Positions 26,271-36,441 of a stretch of DNA of 64,000 nucleotides are shown here, one piece after another. The notes below the pieces were generated by a model. The model was given only the letters and a program-made list of their open reading frames with translations, made no database searches and was not told the DNA's origin. The DNA lies in assembly GCF_019655435.1 (NCBI RefSeq), contig NZ_BPFH01000005.1:248001-312000 (forward strand), in the 5' to 3' direction. The translations under genes and the position numbers were made by a program. The stretch's first letter is position 1. Each line of letters begins with the position of its first letter. Source of the DNA: Jannaschia pagri. Its GTDB lineage: Bacteria > Pseudomonadota > Alphaproteobacteria > Rhodobacterales > Rhodobacteraceae.

Positions 26271-27940
26271 GCGGCCTCCTCCACCGGGGTGGCTGGCTGG
26301 AGCGTCACTGTAAACACAGCGCCGCCCCCGTCCACGTTCTCTCCGGTGATCCGCCCCCCAAACCCGGACACGATGCCGTAGCTAATCGATAGGCCCAACC
26401 CAAGACCTGCGCCCACCTCTTTGGTGGAATAGAACGGGTCGAAGATGTTGCCCGGGTCGTCCAAGCCAGAGCCGCTGTCCCGCACGCGCAAACCGGGCGG
26501 ATCCTGCGTGATGGCCACGGTGACCTCGCGACGGGGGCACCCATCGGTCGCGTCCACGGCATTCGACATGAGGTTCACCAAGACCTGGGTCAGACGCACC
26601 TCGCCCCCCAGAACCCAGACGGGCCCCTCGGGCAAGTCACAGGTCAGATCGACGCCAGCATCGCTACGCCGCGCCTCGGTTATATCCAGGGCCGAGGCAA
26701 CGACCGCCTGCAGATCCGTCGGCACCGCCGGTTCCGGCTCCGCCCGCGCAAAGGCGCGCAAGTTCTTGATGATGCGCCCCATGGTGCGGGCCAAATCACC
26801 AATACGCGTGAGATTGCGGGCGGCCGCTGTCGGATTGTCCCGCTCCAGGAAGGTCTCCGCGTTTGAGGCAAAGGACCGGATGGCCATGAGCGGCTGGTTC
26901 AACTCGTGGCTGATCCCTGCGGACATCTGCCCCAAGGCGGACAGCTTGGACACTTGAACCAGCTCCGCCTGCGCGCGGGTCAGCGCAGCCTCGGCCTCCC
27001 GCCTTTCCCGCACTTCGCCCTCCAGCCGCGCATTGGTCCGCTCTAACGCCGCCGTGCGCTCGGTCACGCGCGCCTCCAGCATCTGATTGGCCCGCGCCAG
27101 AACCCGGCGCCGTTCCGACAGAACCGCCAGCAGCGCGCCGATCACGAGCAGCAGCGCCCCAACCGCCACCGCGCGGGCAAAGGCCAGGGCGCGGGCAGGT
27201 CCCACATCCACAAGGATTTCAGCAGTCAACCCGATCACCGGCAAGGGCAGCGCCAGATGCACCGCCTCGCGCGGGACATAGGGTCCCGCATCCAGCTGCA
27301 AGATCTTGAGCCCGGCGATTGGTAAGGCCTGATCGACCCGCGGGGGGCTGCGCATTTCTTCTCGGTTCGACACCAACACCCGGCCAGAGGCGTCGGAGAA
27401 GTAGATCACCTGTGGCGCGCCCCGCCAGCTGCGCTCGATGGTGGGCAGTGACCGGCTGACCGCAACGGCGCCCAACACGCCCCCCTCCGGTCCGAAAACG
27501 GGCGTTGCATTCGTGAAGTTTCGTCCATCCGGCGATGCGCCGAAGCCCAACGCCCCATGTAGCGTTCGATCCAACCAGGGCGTTCCGGCAACTGACGGCA
27601 CCTGACCGGATGCCGAGGCGAGCACGCCGCCATCGGGGCGCACCAGCAGCACGTCGGCAGCCCCCGCGCGATCTGCCGTCGCGCGCAACAGGGCCGAGGC
27701 CCGCTCCGCCCCCTGCCCATCGATCAACAACCGCTCCAGGCGTGGATCATCGGACAGATGGACCGCCAAATCCCGCGCCCGTTGCAATTCCAACACCAAA
27801 CGGTCAGCCGCCAAGCTGAGGTCCGATTGCCCCTTGGCCACCGCAGCCTCTAGCGCGTCCGTGAGCGTCGCCCACCAAACACCCCCGGCCACCGCCGAAG
27901 CCGCCACCAGATACGCACAGAAAATGACCAACCGTCCCAT
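26267..27940 (-). CDS. DctB-like sensor histidine kinase
   Basis: A 557-residue membrane sensor. The start at 27940 gives one N-terminal helix (about 5-25), then a periplasmic Cache-type domain (about 25-265), a second helix (about 270-292) and a coiled-coil linker. The kinase core has ALGQMSAGISHELNQPL (phosphorylated His), NLMSNAVDA (N box), RDSGSG (G1) and GLGLGLSISYGI (G2). The domain order is that of DctB, the C4-dicarboxylate sensor. It overlaps its regulator gene by four bases. Its signal ligand is inferred from the TRAP operon on the same strand. It is divergent from the P450 gene across 83 bp. Confidence 0.87.
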   Translation of the reverse strand: MGRLVIFCAYLVAASAVAGGVWWATLTDALEAAVAKGQSDLSLAADRLVLELQRARDLAVHLSDDPRLERLLIDGQGAERASALLRATADRAGAADVLLVRPDGGVLASASGQVPSVAGTPWLDRTLHGALGFGASPDGRNFTNATPVFGPEGGVLGAVAVSRSLPTIERSWRGAPQVIYFSDASGRVLVSNREEMRSPPRVDQALPIAGLKILQLDAGPYVPREAVHLALPLPVIGLTAEILVDVGPARALAFARAVAVGALLLVIGALLAVLSERRRVLARANQMLEARVTERTAALERTNARLEGEVRERREAEAALTRAQAELVQVSKLSALGQMSAGISHELNQPLMAIRSFASNAETFLERDNPTAAARNLTRIGDLARTMGRIIKNLRAFARAEPEPAVPTDLQAVVASALDITEARRSDAGVDLTCDLPEGPVWVLGGEVRLTQVLVNLMSNAVDATDGCPRREVTVAITQDPPGLRVRDSGSGLDDPGNIFDPFYSTKEVGAGLGLGLSISYGIVSGFGGRITGENVDGGGAVFTVTLQPATPVEEAA

Positions 27941-28023
27941 GGTGCCGCAGGATAGGACCACCCAGCGCGGGGGGAAAGGCCAGAGGCTTGACCCCCGATC
28001 CACCGCGCGGCACCCCGGCGGGT

Positions 28024-29187
28024 ATGGAGTGGCTGTCGCAATCCCCAACGGACCCCGCGTTCGTTCAGGACCCTTATCCGTTCTATGACCGCCTGCGCGC
28101 CCTCGGCCCCTTGGTGGGCTGGACAGAGTATGGCCTGCCCATGGCTGCCGGCTACGATGTGGTGAACGCCGTGCTGCGCGACCGACGCTTTGGGCGCGAA
28201 AATCCGTCGCCGCCGCCTCGCCCCGCCCATCAGGCCGGTTTCTGGGCCGTTGAAGACCACTCCATGCTGGAGCTTGAGCCACCGCGCCACACCCGACTGC
28301 GCGCCAGCGTCCTGCGCGCGTTCACGTCGCGCCGGATTGCTGAGATGGAGGAGCAGATCACAGCGCTCGCGCAGGATCTGGTGGCGGCCTTTCCATCGGA
28401 CCGTTCCTTTGATCTGCTCGACACCTTTGCCCGCCCCCTGCCCGTGCGGATCATCGCGCGCCTGCTTGGTGTGCCCGAAAGCGACGCGCCCCGACTTTTG
28501 GCTTGGTCCAACGCCATGGTCGGTATGTACCAAGCGGGTCGGACGGAGGCCCAGGAGCGCGCCGCCGCCAAGGCCGCGACCGCGTTCAGCGCCTACTTAG
28601 CGGATATCTTTCGCGCCCCCGTCCCAGGCAGCCTCATCGCCGACCTGCTGGACCTTGCGGGCCAGGATCGACTGTCGGCGCCGGAAGTGACAGCCACCTG
28701 CATTCTGCTGCTGAACGCGGGGCATGAGGCCACGGTCCACACGCTAGGCAATGGGGTCGCCGGATTGCTGTCTGCGGGCCTTTGGCATGCCCCCATGACG
28801 CCCGCCCTCACCGAAGAGGTCTTGCGCCACGATCCTCCGCTGCACCTCTTCCTGCGCTACGCGACGGAGGATCTGGACCTCCACGGCCATTCCTTCCGCC
28901 GTGGGGAGCAGATCGGCCTTCTGCTGGCGGGTGCGAACCGGGATCCCGCAGCCTTTGCGATGCCGGAGAAATTGCTCCCCGATAGGTTCCCGGCGGCACC
29001 CACCCCGCTCAGTTTTGGGGCCGGGCGTCATTTCTGTCTTGGGGCGCCCCTGGCCCGGTCCGAGATCCAAATCGGCTTGGCGGTTCTGTCAGAGACGTGT
29101 CCAACCCTGCGCCTAACCAACCGCCCGACCTTTGCCGACATTTACCATTTCCACGGCCTATCGGCGTTAAAGGTCACGCTGACCTGA
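28024..29187 (+). CDS. Cytochrome P450
   Basis: A 387-residue soluble class I cytochrome P450. The I-helix oxygen-activation motif is NAGHEAT, the K-helix ExxR is EEVLR, and the heme loop is SFGAGRHFCLGAPLAR with the thiolate cysteine. All are intact, so it should be active. It would need a ferredoxin and reductase from elsewhere; neither is adjacent. The substrate is unknown. The start is ambiguous: ATG at 28024 has a weak ribosome-binding site and a TTG at 27988 is also in frame. Confidence 0.9.
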   Translation: MEWLSQSPTDPAFVQDPYPFYDRLRALGPLVGWTEYGLPMAAGYDVVNAVLRDRRFGRENPSPPPRPAHQAGFWAVEDHSMLELEPPRHTRLRASVLRAFTSRRIAEMEEQITALAQDLVAAFPSDRSFDLLDTFARPLPVRIIARLLGVPESDAPRLLAWSNAMVGMYQAGRTEAQERAAAKAATAFSAYLADIFRAPVPGSLIADLLDLAGQDRLSAPEVTATCILLLNAGHEATVHTLGNGVAGLLSAGLWHAPMTPALTEEVLRHDPPLHLFLRYATEDLDLHGHSFRRGEQIGLLLAGANRDPAAFAMPEKLLPDRFPAAPTPLSFGAGRHFCLGAPLARSEIQIGLAVLSETCPTLRLTNRPTFADIYHFHGLSALKVTLT

Positions 29188-29262
29188 CACACCCGTTCGA
29201 CGGCTTGCACGACCTTACAGCCGTTCGATGCCGCGTTCGGACGCCAGAGCCACCGCACCACC

Positions 29263-32139
29263 CTATTCCGCTGCGATCTTACCCTTACCCAGCAATGGCT
29301 TCAGGTAGTGCCCCGTATGGCTGCCCTCGGCTTCGGCCACCTGTTCGGGCGTGCCAGTGGCAACCACTGTGCCACCGCCATCGCCACCCTCCGGGCCGAT
29401 GTCGATCACATGGTCAGCGGTCTTTACCACGTCGAGGTTGTGTTCGATCACCACAACGGTGTTCCCGCTATCGACCAATTCGTGTAGCACTTCCAAAAGC
29501 TTGCGCACGTCCTCGAAGTGCAGACCCGTCGTCGGTTCATCCAGGATGTAAAGCGTCCGACCGGTGGAGCGCTTGGACAGCTCCTTCGACAGCTTCACGC
29601 GCTGCGCCTCACCGCCCGATAGGGTCGTCGCCTGTTGCCCCACCTTGATGTAGCCCAGGCCGACCCGCATCAGCGCGTCCATCTTTTCGCGGATCGACGG
29701 CACGGCCTTAAAGAACTCCTGCGCGTCCTCGACGGTCATGTCCAAGACGTCGGCGATGCTTTTGCCCTTGAACTTGATCTCCAGCGTTTCGCGGTTGTAG
29801 CGCGCGCCTTTGCAGGTCTCGCACTCCACATAGACGTCAGGCAGGAAGTGCATCTCGATCTTGATGACCCCATCGCCTTGGCAGGCTTCGCAGCGGCCGC
29901 CTTTTACGTTGAAGCTGAACCGGCCGGGCTTGTAGCCGCGCGTCTTAGCCTCGGGCAGGCCCGCGAACCAGTCGCGGATCGGCGTGAAGGCCCCCACATA
30001 GGTCGCCGGGTTCGACCGGGGCGTCCGCCCGATGGGGCGCTGGTCGATGTCGATAACCTTATCGAGGTGTTCCAGGCCCTTGACGGTCTCACAAGGCGCG
30101 GGCGTTTGCCGCGCACCGTTCAGCTTCATCGAAGCGGTCTTGAACAGAGTCTCAATGGTTAGCGTGGACTTACCGCCACCCGACACACCGGTGACGGCGA
30201 CGAACTTGCCCAGCGGGTAGTCGACGGTCACGCCCTTCAGGTTATTGCCAGTGGCCTTGACCACGCGAACCTTCTTACCGTTGCCCTTACGCCGCGCGGC
30301 GGGCACCGAGATCTCACGCCGCCCTGCCAGGTAATCACCGGTCACCGAGGCCGGGTTCGCCGCCAATTCCTCCGGCTTACCATGGGCCACGACGGTGCCC
30401 CCGTGGACCCCCGCGCCCGGCCCAATGTCATAGACGTAGTCGGCTTCGCGGATCGCTTCCTCATCGTGTTCGACCACGACCACCGTGTTCCCCTGATCCC
30501 GCAGACCTTTGAGCGAGGTGAGCAGGCGGTCGTTGTCCCGCTGGTGCAACCCGATGGACGGCTCGTCCAGCACATAGAGAACCCCGGTCAGACCCGAGCC
30601 GATCTGCGAGGCCAAACGGATCCGTTGGCTTTCGCCGCCCGACAGCGTGCCGGCATTCCGGCTGAGCGTCAGGTATTGCAGACCCACGTTGTTCAGAAAG
30701 CCCAACCGCTCCCGAATTTCCTTCAGGATCGCCCGCGCGATTTCGTTGTTCTGCTTGGACAGTGCCGCAGGCACCGAGTCCACCCAGTCCAACGCCTCGC
30801 GGATCGACATCTCGACCACCTGACCCACATGCAGCCGCGCCTCGGGCTCTGGGCCACCGATCTTGACGGCCAAAGCCTCGGGCCGCAGGCGATACCCGCC
30901 ACAGGCGCCACAGGGTCTGTTGTTCTGATACCGCTCAAACTCTTCACGGACCCAGGCACTGTCGGTTTCGCGGTAACGACGTTCCATGTTGGGGATCACC
31001 CCCTCGAAAACGCGCGTCACCTCATAGATGCGGCCACCCTCATCATAGCGGAACTTGATCTTCTCTTTGCCAGACCCGCGCAGAAACACCTGTTGGATCT
31101 TGGATGGCAGGTCTTTCCAAGCCAGCGACTTATCGAACTCAAAGTGTTTCGCGATGCTGTCGATGGTCTGGATGAAGTATGGGCTTTTTCCCTTGTTCCA
31201 GGGCGCCAACGCCCCCTTGGCCAAGGGCAACGTCGCGTCCGGCACCACCAGCCGTTCGTCGAAAAACAATTCATGCCCCAGGCCATCGCAGGACGGGCAG
31301 GCCCCGAAAGGTGCGTTGAAGGAAAACAGGCGAGGCTCGATCTCCGGGATGGTGAAGCCACTGACCGGGCAAGCGAATTTCTCGGAGAAGGTCACCCGGA
31401 CCGGGTCGCCCTCCTTCGGGGCGGTCTCCAGGATGGCGATGCCGTCTGCCAAATCCAGCGCGGTGCGGAAGCTGTCGGCCAACCGCTGCTCCAACCCTTC
31501 GCGCACAACGATCCGGTCCACGACCACGTCGATGTCATGGCGGAACTTCTTGTCCAGCTCGGGCGGGGTATCCAGGTCGTAGAACTCTCCATCTACCTTA
31601 ACGCGCTGAAATCCCTGCTTGCGCAGCTCCAACATCTCTTTGCGGTACTCACCCTTGCGGTCGCGCACGATGGGCGCCAGCAGGTAACCGCGCGTCCCCT
31701 CAGCCATGGCCATGACCCGGTCGACCATGTCCTGGACCTGCTGGGCCGTGATCGGCTCACCCGTCTCAGGGGAATAGGGCGTGCCCGCCCGTGCAAACAG
31801 CAAGCGCAGGTAATCGTAGATCTCGGTCACCGTGCCAACGGTTGAGCGTGGGTTCTTGGAGGTCGTCTTTTGCTCAATCGAGATCGCAGGGCTGAGACCC
31901 GTGATGTGATCCACATCTGGCTTTTGCATCATATCGAGGAACTGCCGCGCATAGGCGCTGAGCGATTCTACGTAGCGGCGCTGCCCCTCCGCATAGATCG
32001 TATCGAAGGCGAGCGATGACTTGCCCGACCCAGACAACCCGGTGATGACCACAAGCTGATCGCGCGGGATATCCACGTCGACGCCCTTGAGGTTATGCTC
32101 GCGCGCGCCGCGCACTTCGATGAACTTTTGCTCGGCCAT
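29263..32139 (-). CDS. uvrA: Excinuclease ABC subunit A
   Basis: A 958-residue DNA damage recognition subunit of nucleotide excision repair. There are two ABC ATPase modules: GLSGSGKSS at about 32 and GVSGGGKST at about 645, each with its own LSGGEXQR signature. Zinc modules are visible at CPxxG-CPSCxG and CxACxG-CETCKG. The frame is open a further 400 codons upstream, but that is the shadow of the MFS gene; the ATG at 32139 matches the family start ([18 protein letters not shown]). A LexA box lies 78 bp upstream of the ATG, so SOS control is expected. Confidence 0.97.
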   Translation of the reverse strand: MAEQKFIEVRGAREHNLKGVDVDIPRDQLVVITGLSGSGKSSLAFDTIYAEGQRRYVESLSAYARQFLDMMQKPDVDHITGLSPAISIEQKTTSKNPRSTVGTVTEIYDYLRLLFARAGTPYSPETGEPITAQQVQDMVDRVMAMAEGTRGYLLAPIVRDRKGEYRKEMLELRKQGFQRVKVDGEFYDLDTPPELDKKFRHDIDVVVDRIVVREGLEQRLADSFRTALDLADGIAILETAPKEGDPVRVTFSEKFACPVSGFTIPEIEPRLFSFNAPFGACPSCDGLGHELFFDERLVVPDATLPLAKGALAPWNKGKSPYFIQTIDSIAKHFEFDKSLAWKDLPSKIQQVFLRGSGKEKIKFRYDEGGRIYEVTRVFEGVIPNMERRYRETDSAWVREEFERYQNNRPCGACGGYRLRPEALAVKIGGPEPEARLHVGQVVEMSIREALDWVDSVPAALSKQNNEIARAILKEIRERLGFLNNVGLQYLTLSRNAGTLSGGESQRIRLASQIGSGLTGVLYVLDEPSIGLHQRDNDRLLTSLKGLRDQGNTVVVVEHDEEAIREADYVYDIGPGAGVHGGTVVAHGKPEELAANPASVTGDYLAGRREISVPAARRKGNGKKVRVVKATGNNLKGVTVDYPLGKFVAVTGVSGGGKSTLTIETLFKTASMKLNGARQTPAPCETVKGLEHLDKVIDIDQRPIGRTPRSNPATYVGAFTPIRDWFAGLPEAKTRGYKPGRFSFNVKGGRCEACQGDGVIKIEMHFLPDVYVECETCKGARYNRETLEIKFKGKSIADVLDMTVEDAQEFFKAVPSIREKMDALMRVGLGYIKVGQQATTLSGGEAQRVKLSKELSKRSTGRTLYILDEPTTGLHFEDVRKLLEVLHELVDSGNTVVVIEHNLDVVKTADHVIDIGPEGGDGGGTVVATGTPEQVAEAEGSHTGHYLKPLLGKGKIAAE

Positions 32140-32216
32140 GGTGCCCCCGACATCTGCAATCCCACTACCTAGGGACGTGGCCCGCCCTGGCAATCCGGGG
32201 ACAGCGACTCCCCCTG

Positions 32217-32231
32217 GAACATTTAACGAAC
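32217..32231 (-). promoter_or_regulatory. LexA (SOS) box of uvrA
   Basis: On the minus strand GTTCGTTAAATGTTC is an exact GTTC-N7-GTTC, the alphaproteobacterial LexA operator, which was defined on Rhodobacter uvrA and recA. It lies 78 bp upstream of the uvrA ATG and overlaps the last 9 bases of the MFS gene. Confidence 0.8.
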
Positions 32232-33374
32232 ATCTAACAAATCGCCGCCGCCCGCGCCAGTGGCCCGGCGCCCTGACCATAAAACCAGCATCAGGCCCAA
32301 GGCGGCCGCCCCCACGATGACCCAGATCAGCGCGGCAAGCCCGCCGCCCGTATAAGCCACGGCGAAGACCGGCGTGCCGCTGACCGTGCCCAAATTCCCG
32401 AGTTGCGCAATCGCCCCCGTCGCCCGTGCCCTGTCCCCAGCAGAGGCATTCCACGCGGGAATCGACGCGAAACTCGCCCCCGGGATCAGTCCCATGCTCA
32501 GGAACGCGGCCTCCACTGCGAAGGGCAGCCCGATCAGCACACCTAACGCCCCCAATAGGGTCCCGGCATACCCGACGGCAGCCACGTGATGGGGTGCAAA
32601 CCTCCGACACAGGGCGCCACCGGCCAAGGTGGACGCCAGGGTGACAAGCGGTAGGACCGTTGCCAAGGCCGGTCGCGCCAGGGCCTCGGGCAGAAAGGCA
32701 ATCGCCGCGATGAAGAGAAACGTATAGCAAACGAAGCCCAGACCCGGCGCCATGTAGCGGATCGCGCCGTAGATCTCCCGATGAATGGTTACGGGGTTGA
32801 GCGACAGCGGCGCCATCGGGCCGCGCGGCACCCGCCTCCAGAGAACCGCCGCCAGGGCCAGAAGCGCCAAGCCGTGCAACGCAAACAGAAGCGGCAGCCC
32901 CCCAGCCCCAAGGATCCACGGAAAGATCTGCGCCGAACCCGCCAGGGAGGCCCCGAAGAACACAGCCCAGAGCCCCATGACGAGGGGCCTGTCCGCGTCC
33001 CGGGCCGCAGCCGCCATCAGGGGCGGCCCTCCGACAACCAAGGCGAGGTGGGCCAGACCCTCCACCCCGCGAGAGGCGGCAAACACCCAGTACGGCGGCC
33101 CCAGGGCCTGCACCAGCGACATCGCCCCGCCCAGCAGAAGCCCGGCGAGAAACGTGCGCCCAACCCCAAAGCTGGCCGCCAGCCCACCGGCCATGGGGCC
33201 GAGGATCAACCCCATGATACCGACCAGAGACACAAGAATGGCGACCGCGGTGACCGGTCGCCCGAAGACGTCGGCCACTTCGGGCAAAACCAGAGAGATT
33301 TTGCCAAATTGAGCAGCCGCCAGGAGGCCACCAACAAAGATCAGCCCGACAAGGCCCCACTGCGTGCGTTCCAT
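32223..33374 (-). CDS. MFS transporter
   Basis: A 383-residue inner-membrane transporter with 12 predicted helices. The loop between helices 2 and 3 ([20 protein letters not shown]) resembles the MFS motif GxLaDrxGrkxxl in diverged form. The substrate is not recognisable. The gene lies upstream of uvrA on the same strand and its 3' end contains the uvrA LexA box, so uvrA most probably has its own promoter. No ribosome-binding site of note beyond GGAGG close to the ATG (minus strand, 33380s). Confidence 0.85.
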   Translation of the reverse strand: MERTQWGLVGLIFVGGLLAAAQFGKISLVLPEVADVFGRPVTAVAILVSLVGIMGLILGPMAGGLAASFGVGRTFLAGLLLGGAMSLVQALGPPYWVFAASRGVEGLAHLALVVGGPPLMAAAARDADRPLVMGLWAVFFGASLAGSAQIFPWILGAGGLPLLFALHGLALLALAAVLWRRVPRGPMAPLSLNPVTIHREIYGAIRYMAPGLGFVCYTFLFIAAIAFLPEALARPALATVLPLVTLASTLAGGALCRRFAPHHVAAVGYAGTLLGALGVLIGLPFAVEAAFLSMGLIPGASFASIPAWNASAGDRARATGAIAQLGNLGTVSGTPVFAVAYTGGGLAALIWVIVGAAALGLMLVLWSGRRATGAGGGDLLDVR

Positions 33375-33495
33375 GGGACCTCCCTGCCAGCGCCCTGCCC
33401 GAAAGGCCAGACCATCCCCTTGTGCGTGGTCACGGGGCTTTGACCGAACCGTCTACGCGCCTCCGTCACAGCCATAAGGTGACGGCAGACAATCA

Positions 33496-34083
33496 TCAGA
33501 ACATCACGGCGATCCGGTCCATGTGAAAGCGGTAGGCGTTGTTGATACAACCGGCATTGGCCCCGCAGGCATCGCGGCCCCGCAAAAAGCCGCGCTGCTC
33601 TTCCAGCAGACGGGCGCGGCCCGCATTGCTCAACCGCCGTCTAATCGACTGATATTGGGCGGCCATTTGTGAATCGAGTTGCGCCAGGTTGGCATCGGCG
33701 CAGATCGCCAACTCGGTCGGCGTCCCCGCACGGGCGCAATCAAAGCTGGGCCTCACGACTGTGCGAACCGGAGCGGGCGGCGGCCCGCTGACCGCCCGGT
33801 GATTGCGGTCGTACTTGAAACGGACACGGAACAACGCCGTCCCATCGATGCGGGCTTGTTCGGGAACCGCACCGGGCGCCACGATGTCGTTCTCGAAGGC
33901 CTGCAAGGCGCGGAGCGTCCCTTGCCCGGCGACGCCGTCGATCCCGCCAGGGCGATAGCCCATCTCGGTCAGCATAAACTGCAGCTGCCGCACGTCCTTG
34001 CGCGACAAGCTCTGGGCGCCGGCCATCGCCGCGGACATGACCAGGACGAGCGTTAAAACGACATGGAGGATGGATCGTCGCAT
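33496..34083 (-). CDS. Secreted LprI-domain protein with peptidoglycan-binding-like N-terminus
   Basis: A 195-residue protein with a signal peptide ending near residue 23 (MAGA). Residues 28-62 (QLQFMLTEMGYRPGGIDGVAGQGTLRALQAF) look like a single PG_binding_1 repeat. Residues 120-190 hold the LprI (DUF1311) pattern: FDCARAGTPTELAICADANLAQLD, then AQYQS and a DACG/GCINNAYR pair of cysteines. LprI domains occur in lysozyme inhibitors and other envelope proteins. The ATG at 34083 follows GGAG. A periplasmic role is inferred; the function is unknown. Confidence 0.75.
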   Translation of the reverse strand: MRRSILHVVLTLVLVMSAAMAGAQSLSRKDVRQLQFMLTEMGYRPGGIDGVAGQGTLRALQAFENDIVAPGAVPEQARIDGTALFRVRFKYDRNHRAVSGPPPAPVRTVVRPSFDCARAGTPTELAICADANLAQLDSQMAAQYQSIRRRLSNAGRARLLEEQRGFLRGRDACGANAGCINNAYRFHMDRIAVMF

Positions 34084-34204
34084 GGGGCACTCCGACAACA
34101 GGACAAATGGAATCAAACCGTATCCCGTCAGAGTGCCCCGCAAGGCAGCCCGGGCCAAGGGGCAAGGCCGTCAGGAGACGACCAGAGCCAGCCCCTCGCG
34201 TGCG

Positions 34205-35599
34205 TCAGAAATGGATGGCGCGACCGTCGGCGTCCAAAACACTTTCGTGCATCATTTCCGACAATGTCGGATGCGGGAACACCGTATGGGCCAAGTCTTC
34301 CTCGGTGGTCTCCAACTGACGGCCCACCACGTAGCCCTGGATCAGCTCCGTCACTTCTGCACCGACCATATGCGCGCCCAGCAACTCGCCGGTCTTCTTG
34401 TCAAAAATCGTCTTAACCATGCCCTCGGGCTCGCCCAGGGCGATGGCCTTCCCGTTCCCGATGAAGGGGAAGCGCCCGACTTTGATGTCGAACCCAGCCT
34501 CTTTGGCCTTCGCCTCCGTCAAGCCAACGCTTGCGACCTGGGGATGACAGTAGGTGCAGCCCGCGATGCTCTCCGGCTTGACGGGGTGGACGTCGTTCTT
34601 CCCGGCAATCAACTCGGCGACCATGACGCCTTCGTGGCTGGCCTTATGCGCCAGCCAGGGCGCACCAGCGATATCGCCAATCGCATAAAGTCCCTCGACC
34701 CCCGTGCGGCAGTATTCATCGGTCACCACATGGGTCCGGTCAATCTTGACGCCTAGGGCTTCCAGGCCCAGCCCTTCCACATTGCCCACGATGCCCACGG
34801 CCGAAATCACCGTATCCACCTCTAGCGTCGTCTCTTTGCCGCCCGCATCCAGCGTCGCGATGACCTTATCCGCCTGACGATCCAGAGATTTGACCGTGGT
34901 CTTTTGCAGGATCGTCATCCCCTGCTTCTCGAACTGCTTCTTGGCGAACTTCGAGATCTCCTCGTCCTCCACCGGCAGGACGCGATCCATGACCTCGACG
35001 ACAGTCGTCTCGGCCCCCAAGGTGTTGTAGAAGCTGGCGAACTCGATCCCGATGGCGCCCGATCCAATCACCAGAAGCTTCTTGGGCATATGGGCCGGTT
35101 GCAACGCGTGCTTATAGGTCCAGACCCGCTTGCCATCGCCCTCCAGCCCCGGCAGGTTCCGCGCCCGCGCCCCGGTTGCGAGCACGATGTTCTTGGCCGT
35201 CAACTCTTCGGTGCCCTTGTCGGTCTTGACCGCGACCTTCCCCTTACCGGTGAGCGTGGCCTCCCCCATGATCGAAGTGACTTTGTTCTTTTTGAACAGA
35301 TGCCCGATCCCGCCGGACAGTTGCTTGGCCACGCCCCGCGACCGCTTCACCACGGCGTCCAGATCGTAGTCGATGCCCGTCGCGCTCAGCCCGAATTCCT
35401 TGGCACGGTGCATCAGGTGAAAGACCTCCGATGACCGCAACATCGCCTTCGTGGGGATGCAGCCCCAGTTGAGGCAGATACCGCCCAAGTGCTCCCGCTC
35501 GATACAGGCAACCGAGAGGCCCAATTGGGCCGCCCGAATGGCAGCTACGTAGCCGCCAGGACCGGCGCCGATCACGATCAGGTCGAAGGATTTGGCCAT
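34205..35599 (-). CDS. lpdA: Dihydrolipoyl dehydrogenase
   Basis: A 464-residue FAD enzyme that reoxidises the lipoyl groups of 2-oxoacid dehydrogenase complexes with NAD+. The FAD motif GAGPGGYVAA is at the N-terminus, the redox-active disulphide is GGICLNWGCIPTK, the NAD site is GSGAIGIEFASFY, and the interface has HPTLSEMMHE with the catalytic His-Glu pair. ATG 35599 is preferred to the GTG two codons before. No pyruvate or 2-oxoglutarate dehydrogenase subunits are adjacent on either side, so the complex it serves cannot be read from context. Confidence 0.95.
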   Translation of the reverse strand: MAKSFDLIVIGAGPGGYVAAIRAAQLGLSVACIEREHLGGICLNWGCIPTKAMLRSSEVFHLMHRAKEFGLSATGIDYDLDAVVKRSRGVAKQLSGGIGHLFKKNKVTSIMGEATLTGKGKVAVKTDKGTEELTAKNIVLATGARARNLPGLEGDGKRVWTYKHALQPAHMPKKLLVIGSGAIGIEFASFYNTLGAETTVVEVMDRVLPVEDEEISKFAKKQFEKQGMTILQKTTVKSLDRQADKVIATLDAGGKETTLEVDTVISAVGIVGNVEGLGLEALGVKIDRTHVVTDEYCRTGVEGLYAIGDIAGAPWLAHKASHEGVMVAELIAGKNDVHPVKPESIAGCTYCHPQVASVGLTEAKAKEAGFDIKVGRFPFIGNGKAIALGEPEGMVKTIFDKKTGELLGAHMVGAEVTELIQGYVVGRQLETTEEDLAHTVFPHPTLSEMMHESVLDADGRAIHF

Positions 35600-35710
35600 G
35601 GTCACACCTTTCGCGTGAAAAATTGTTTAACGTTGAACTACCCTGTTTCGGCTCGCTTGCCTAGGGCCTGAAGGGCGGGTTTGCACGGGCGCAACGGTCC
35701 GTTTGAAACG

Positions 35711-35742
35711 CAAAAGCCGCCCCAAAGGATCCTCGGGGCGGC
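35711..35742 (-). terminator. Intrinsic terminator after the DUF924 gene
   Basis: On the minus strand GCCGCCCC, an 11-nt loop that is itself partly palindromic (AGGATCCT), GGGGCGGC, then TTTTG. It lies about 50 bp after the stop at 35795. Confidence 0.8.
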
Positions 35743-35794
35743 CATCTGACCCGACAAGTCTCAAAAACCAGGTCTTGCGCGGGACAGGTCGCCG

Positions 35795-36370
35795 TTACGC
35801 CACGCCCTGCACCTCTCGCAGAATCGCGCCGTAGCCGCCGTCTTCTATAAAGCGCGCCTCCGCTTGCGTGGTCCGACGCCCGAGCGGCTCATTTCTATAG
35901 GGGAAGCGCCCAAACCGGCGGATCACCTCCCGATGGGCGCGGGCATGGACCAGCGTCTCCGGTGCGTCCATGCGACTGGCAATCAAACGCACGGCCCGGG
36001 CCTGATCGGGCAAAGTCTCCGAGTGTTCCAACGGCAAATAGAAGAATTGACGCGCGGGCGACGCGACCTGCATGTCGTAGCCGCGCACGATGGATTGTCC
36101 GGCCACTTCCCGCGCCAAAGCATCGGTCTCGAACGCCTGCGGCGAGCCGCGAAACATATTGCGCGGAAACTGATCCGTAACCAGCAACAGGGCGAGCGCA
36201 GAGCGCGCGCAGCACCGCCACGTGTCCAACTGACCGCTGCGCGCCTCCTCCCAGGTCGGCAGAAATCGGTCTCGAATGTCATCGTCCAGACCGTCCCAAG
36301 GCGTGTACCACCCTTTCGGTCCGACCTCGTCTAACCAAAAGCTGATGATGTGTTCTGGATCCTGTGCCAT
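35795..36370 (-). CDS. DUF924 family protein
   Basis: A 191-residue protein matching the DUF924 family over its full length: IISFWLDEVGPKGWYTP at the start, then LALLLVTDQFPRNMFRGS, FFYLPLEHSE and RFGRFPYRN, which are its characteristic blocks. The fold is helical and TPR-like. No biochemical function has been established. GGAGGAGA precedes the ATG. It is followed by its own intrinsic terminator and preceded by an MFS gene that ends 70 bp upstream. Confidence 0.88.
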   Translation of the reverse strand: MAQDPEHIISFWLDEVGPKGWYTPWDGLDDDIRDRFLPTWEEARSGQLDTWRCCARSALALLLVTDQFPRNMFRGSPQAFETDALAREVAGQSIVRGYDMQVASPARQFFYLPLEHSETLPDQARAVRLIASRMDAPETLVHARAHREVIRRFGRFPYRNEPLGRRTTQAEARFIEDGGYGAILREVQGVA

Positions 36371-36441
36371 GGTCTCTCCTCCCCAAATGCACCTTCTGTC
36401 TCCTCCTTCGGGCGCGGCGCCCCGGGCCTAGCCCCGACGGA

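Noticed and set aside
32140-33360. A very long upstream extension of the uvrA frame giving a 1365-residue protein.
   Set aside because: The extra 400 residues are a shadow of the MFS gene in another frame; uvrA starts at 32139 in agreement with its family and LexA box.
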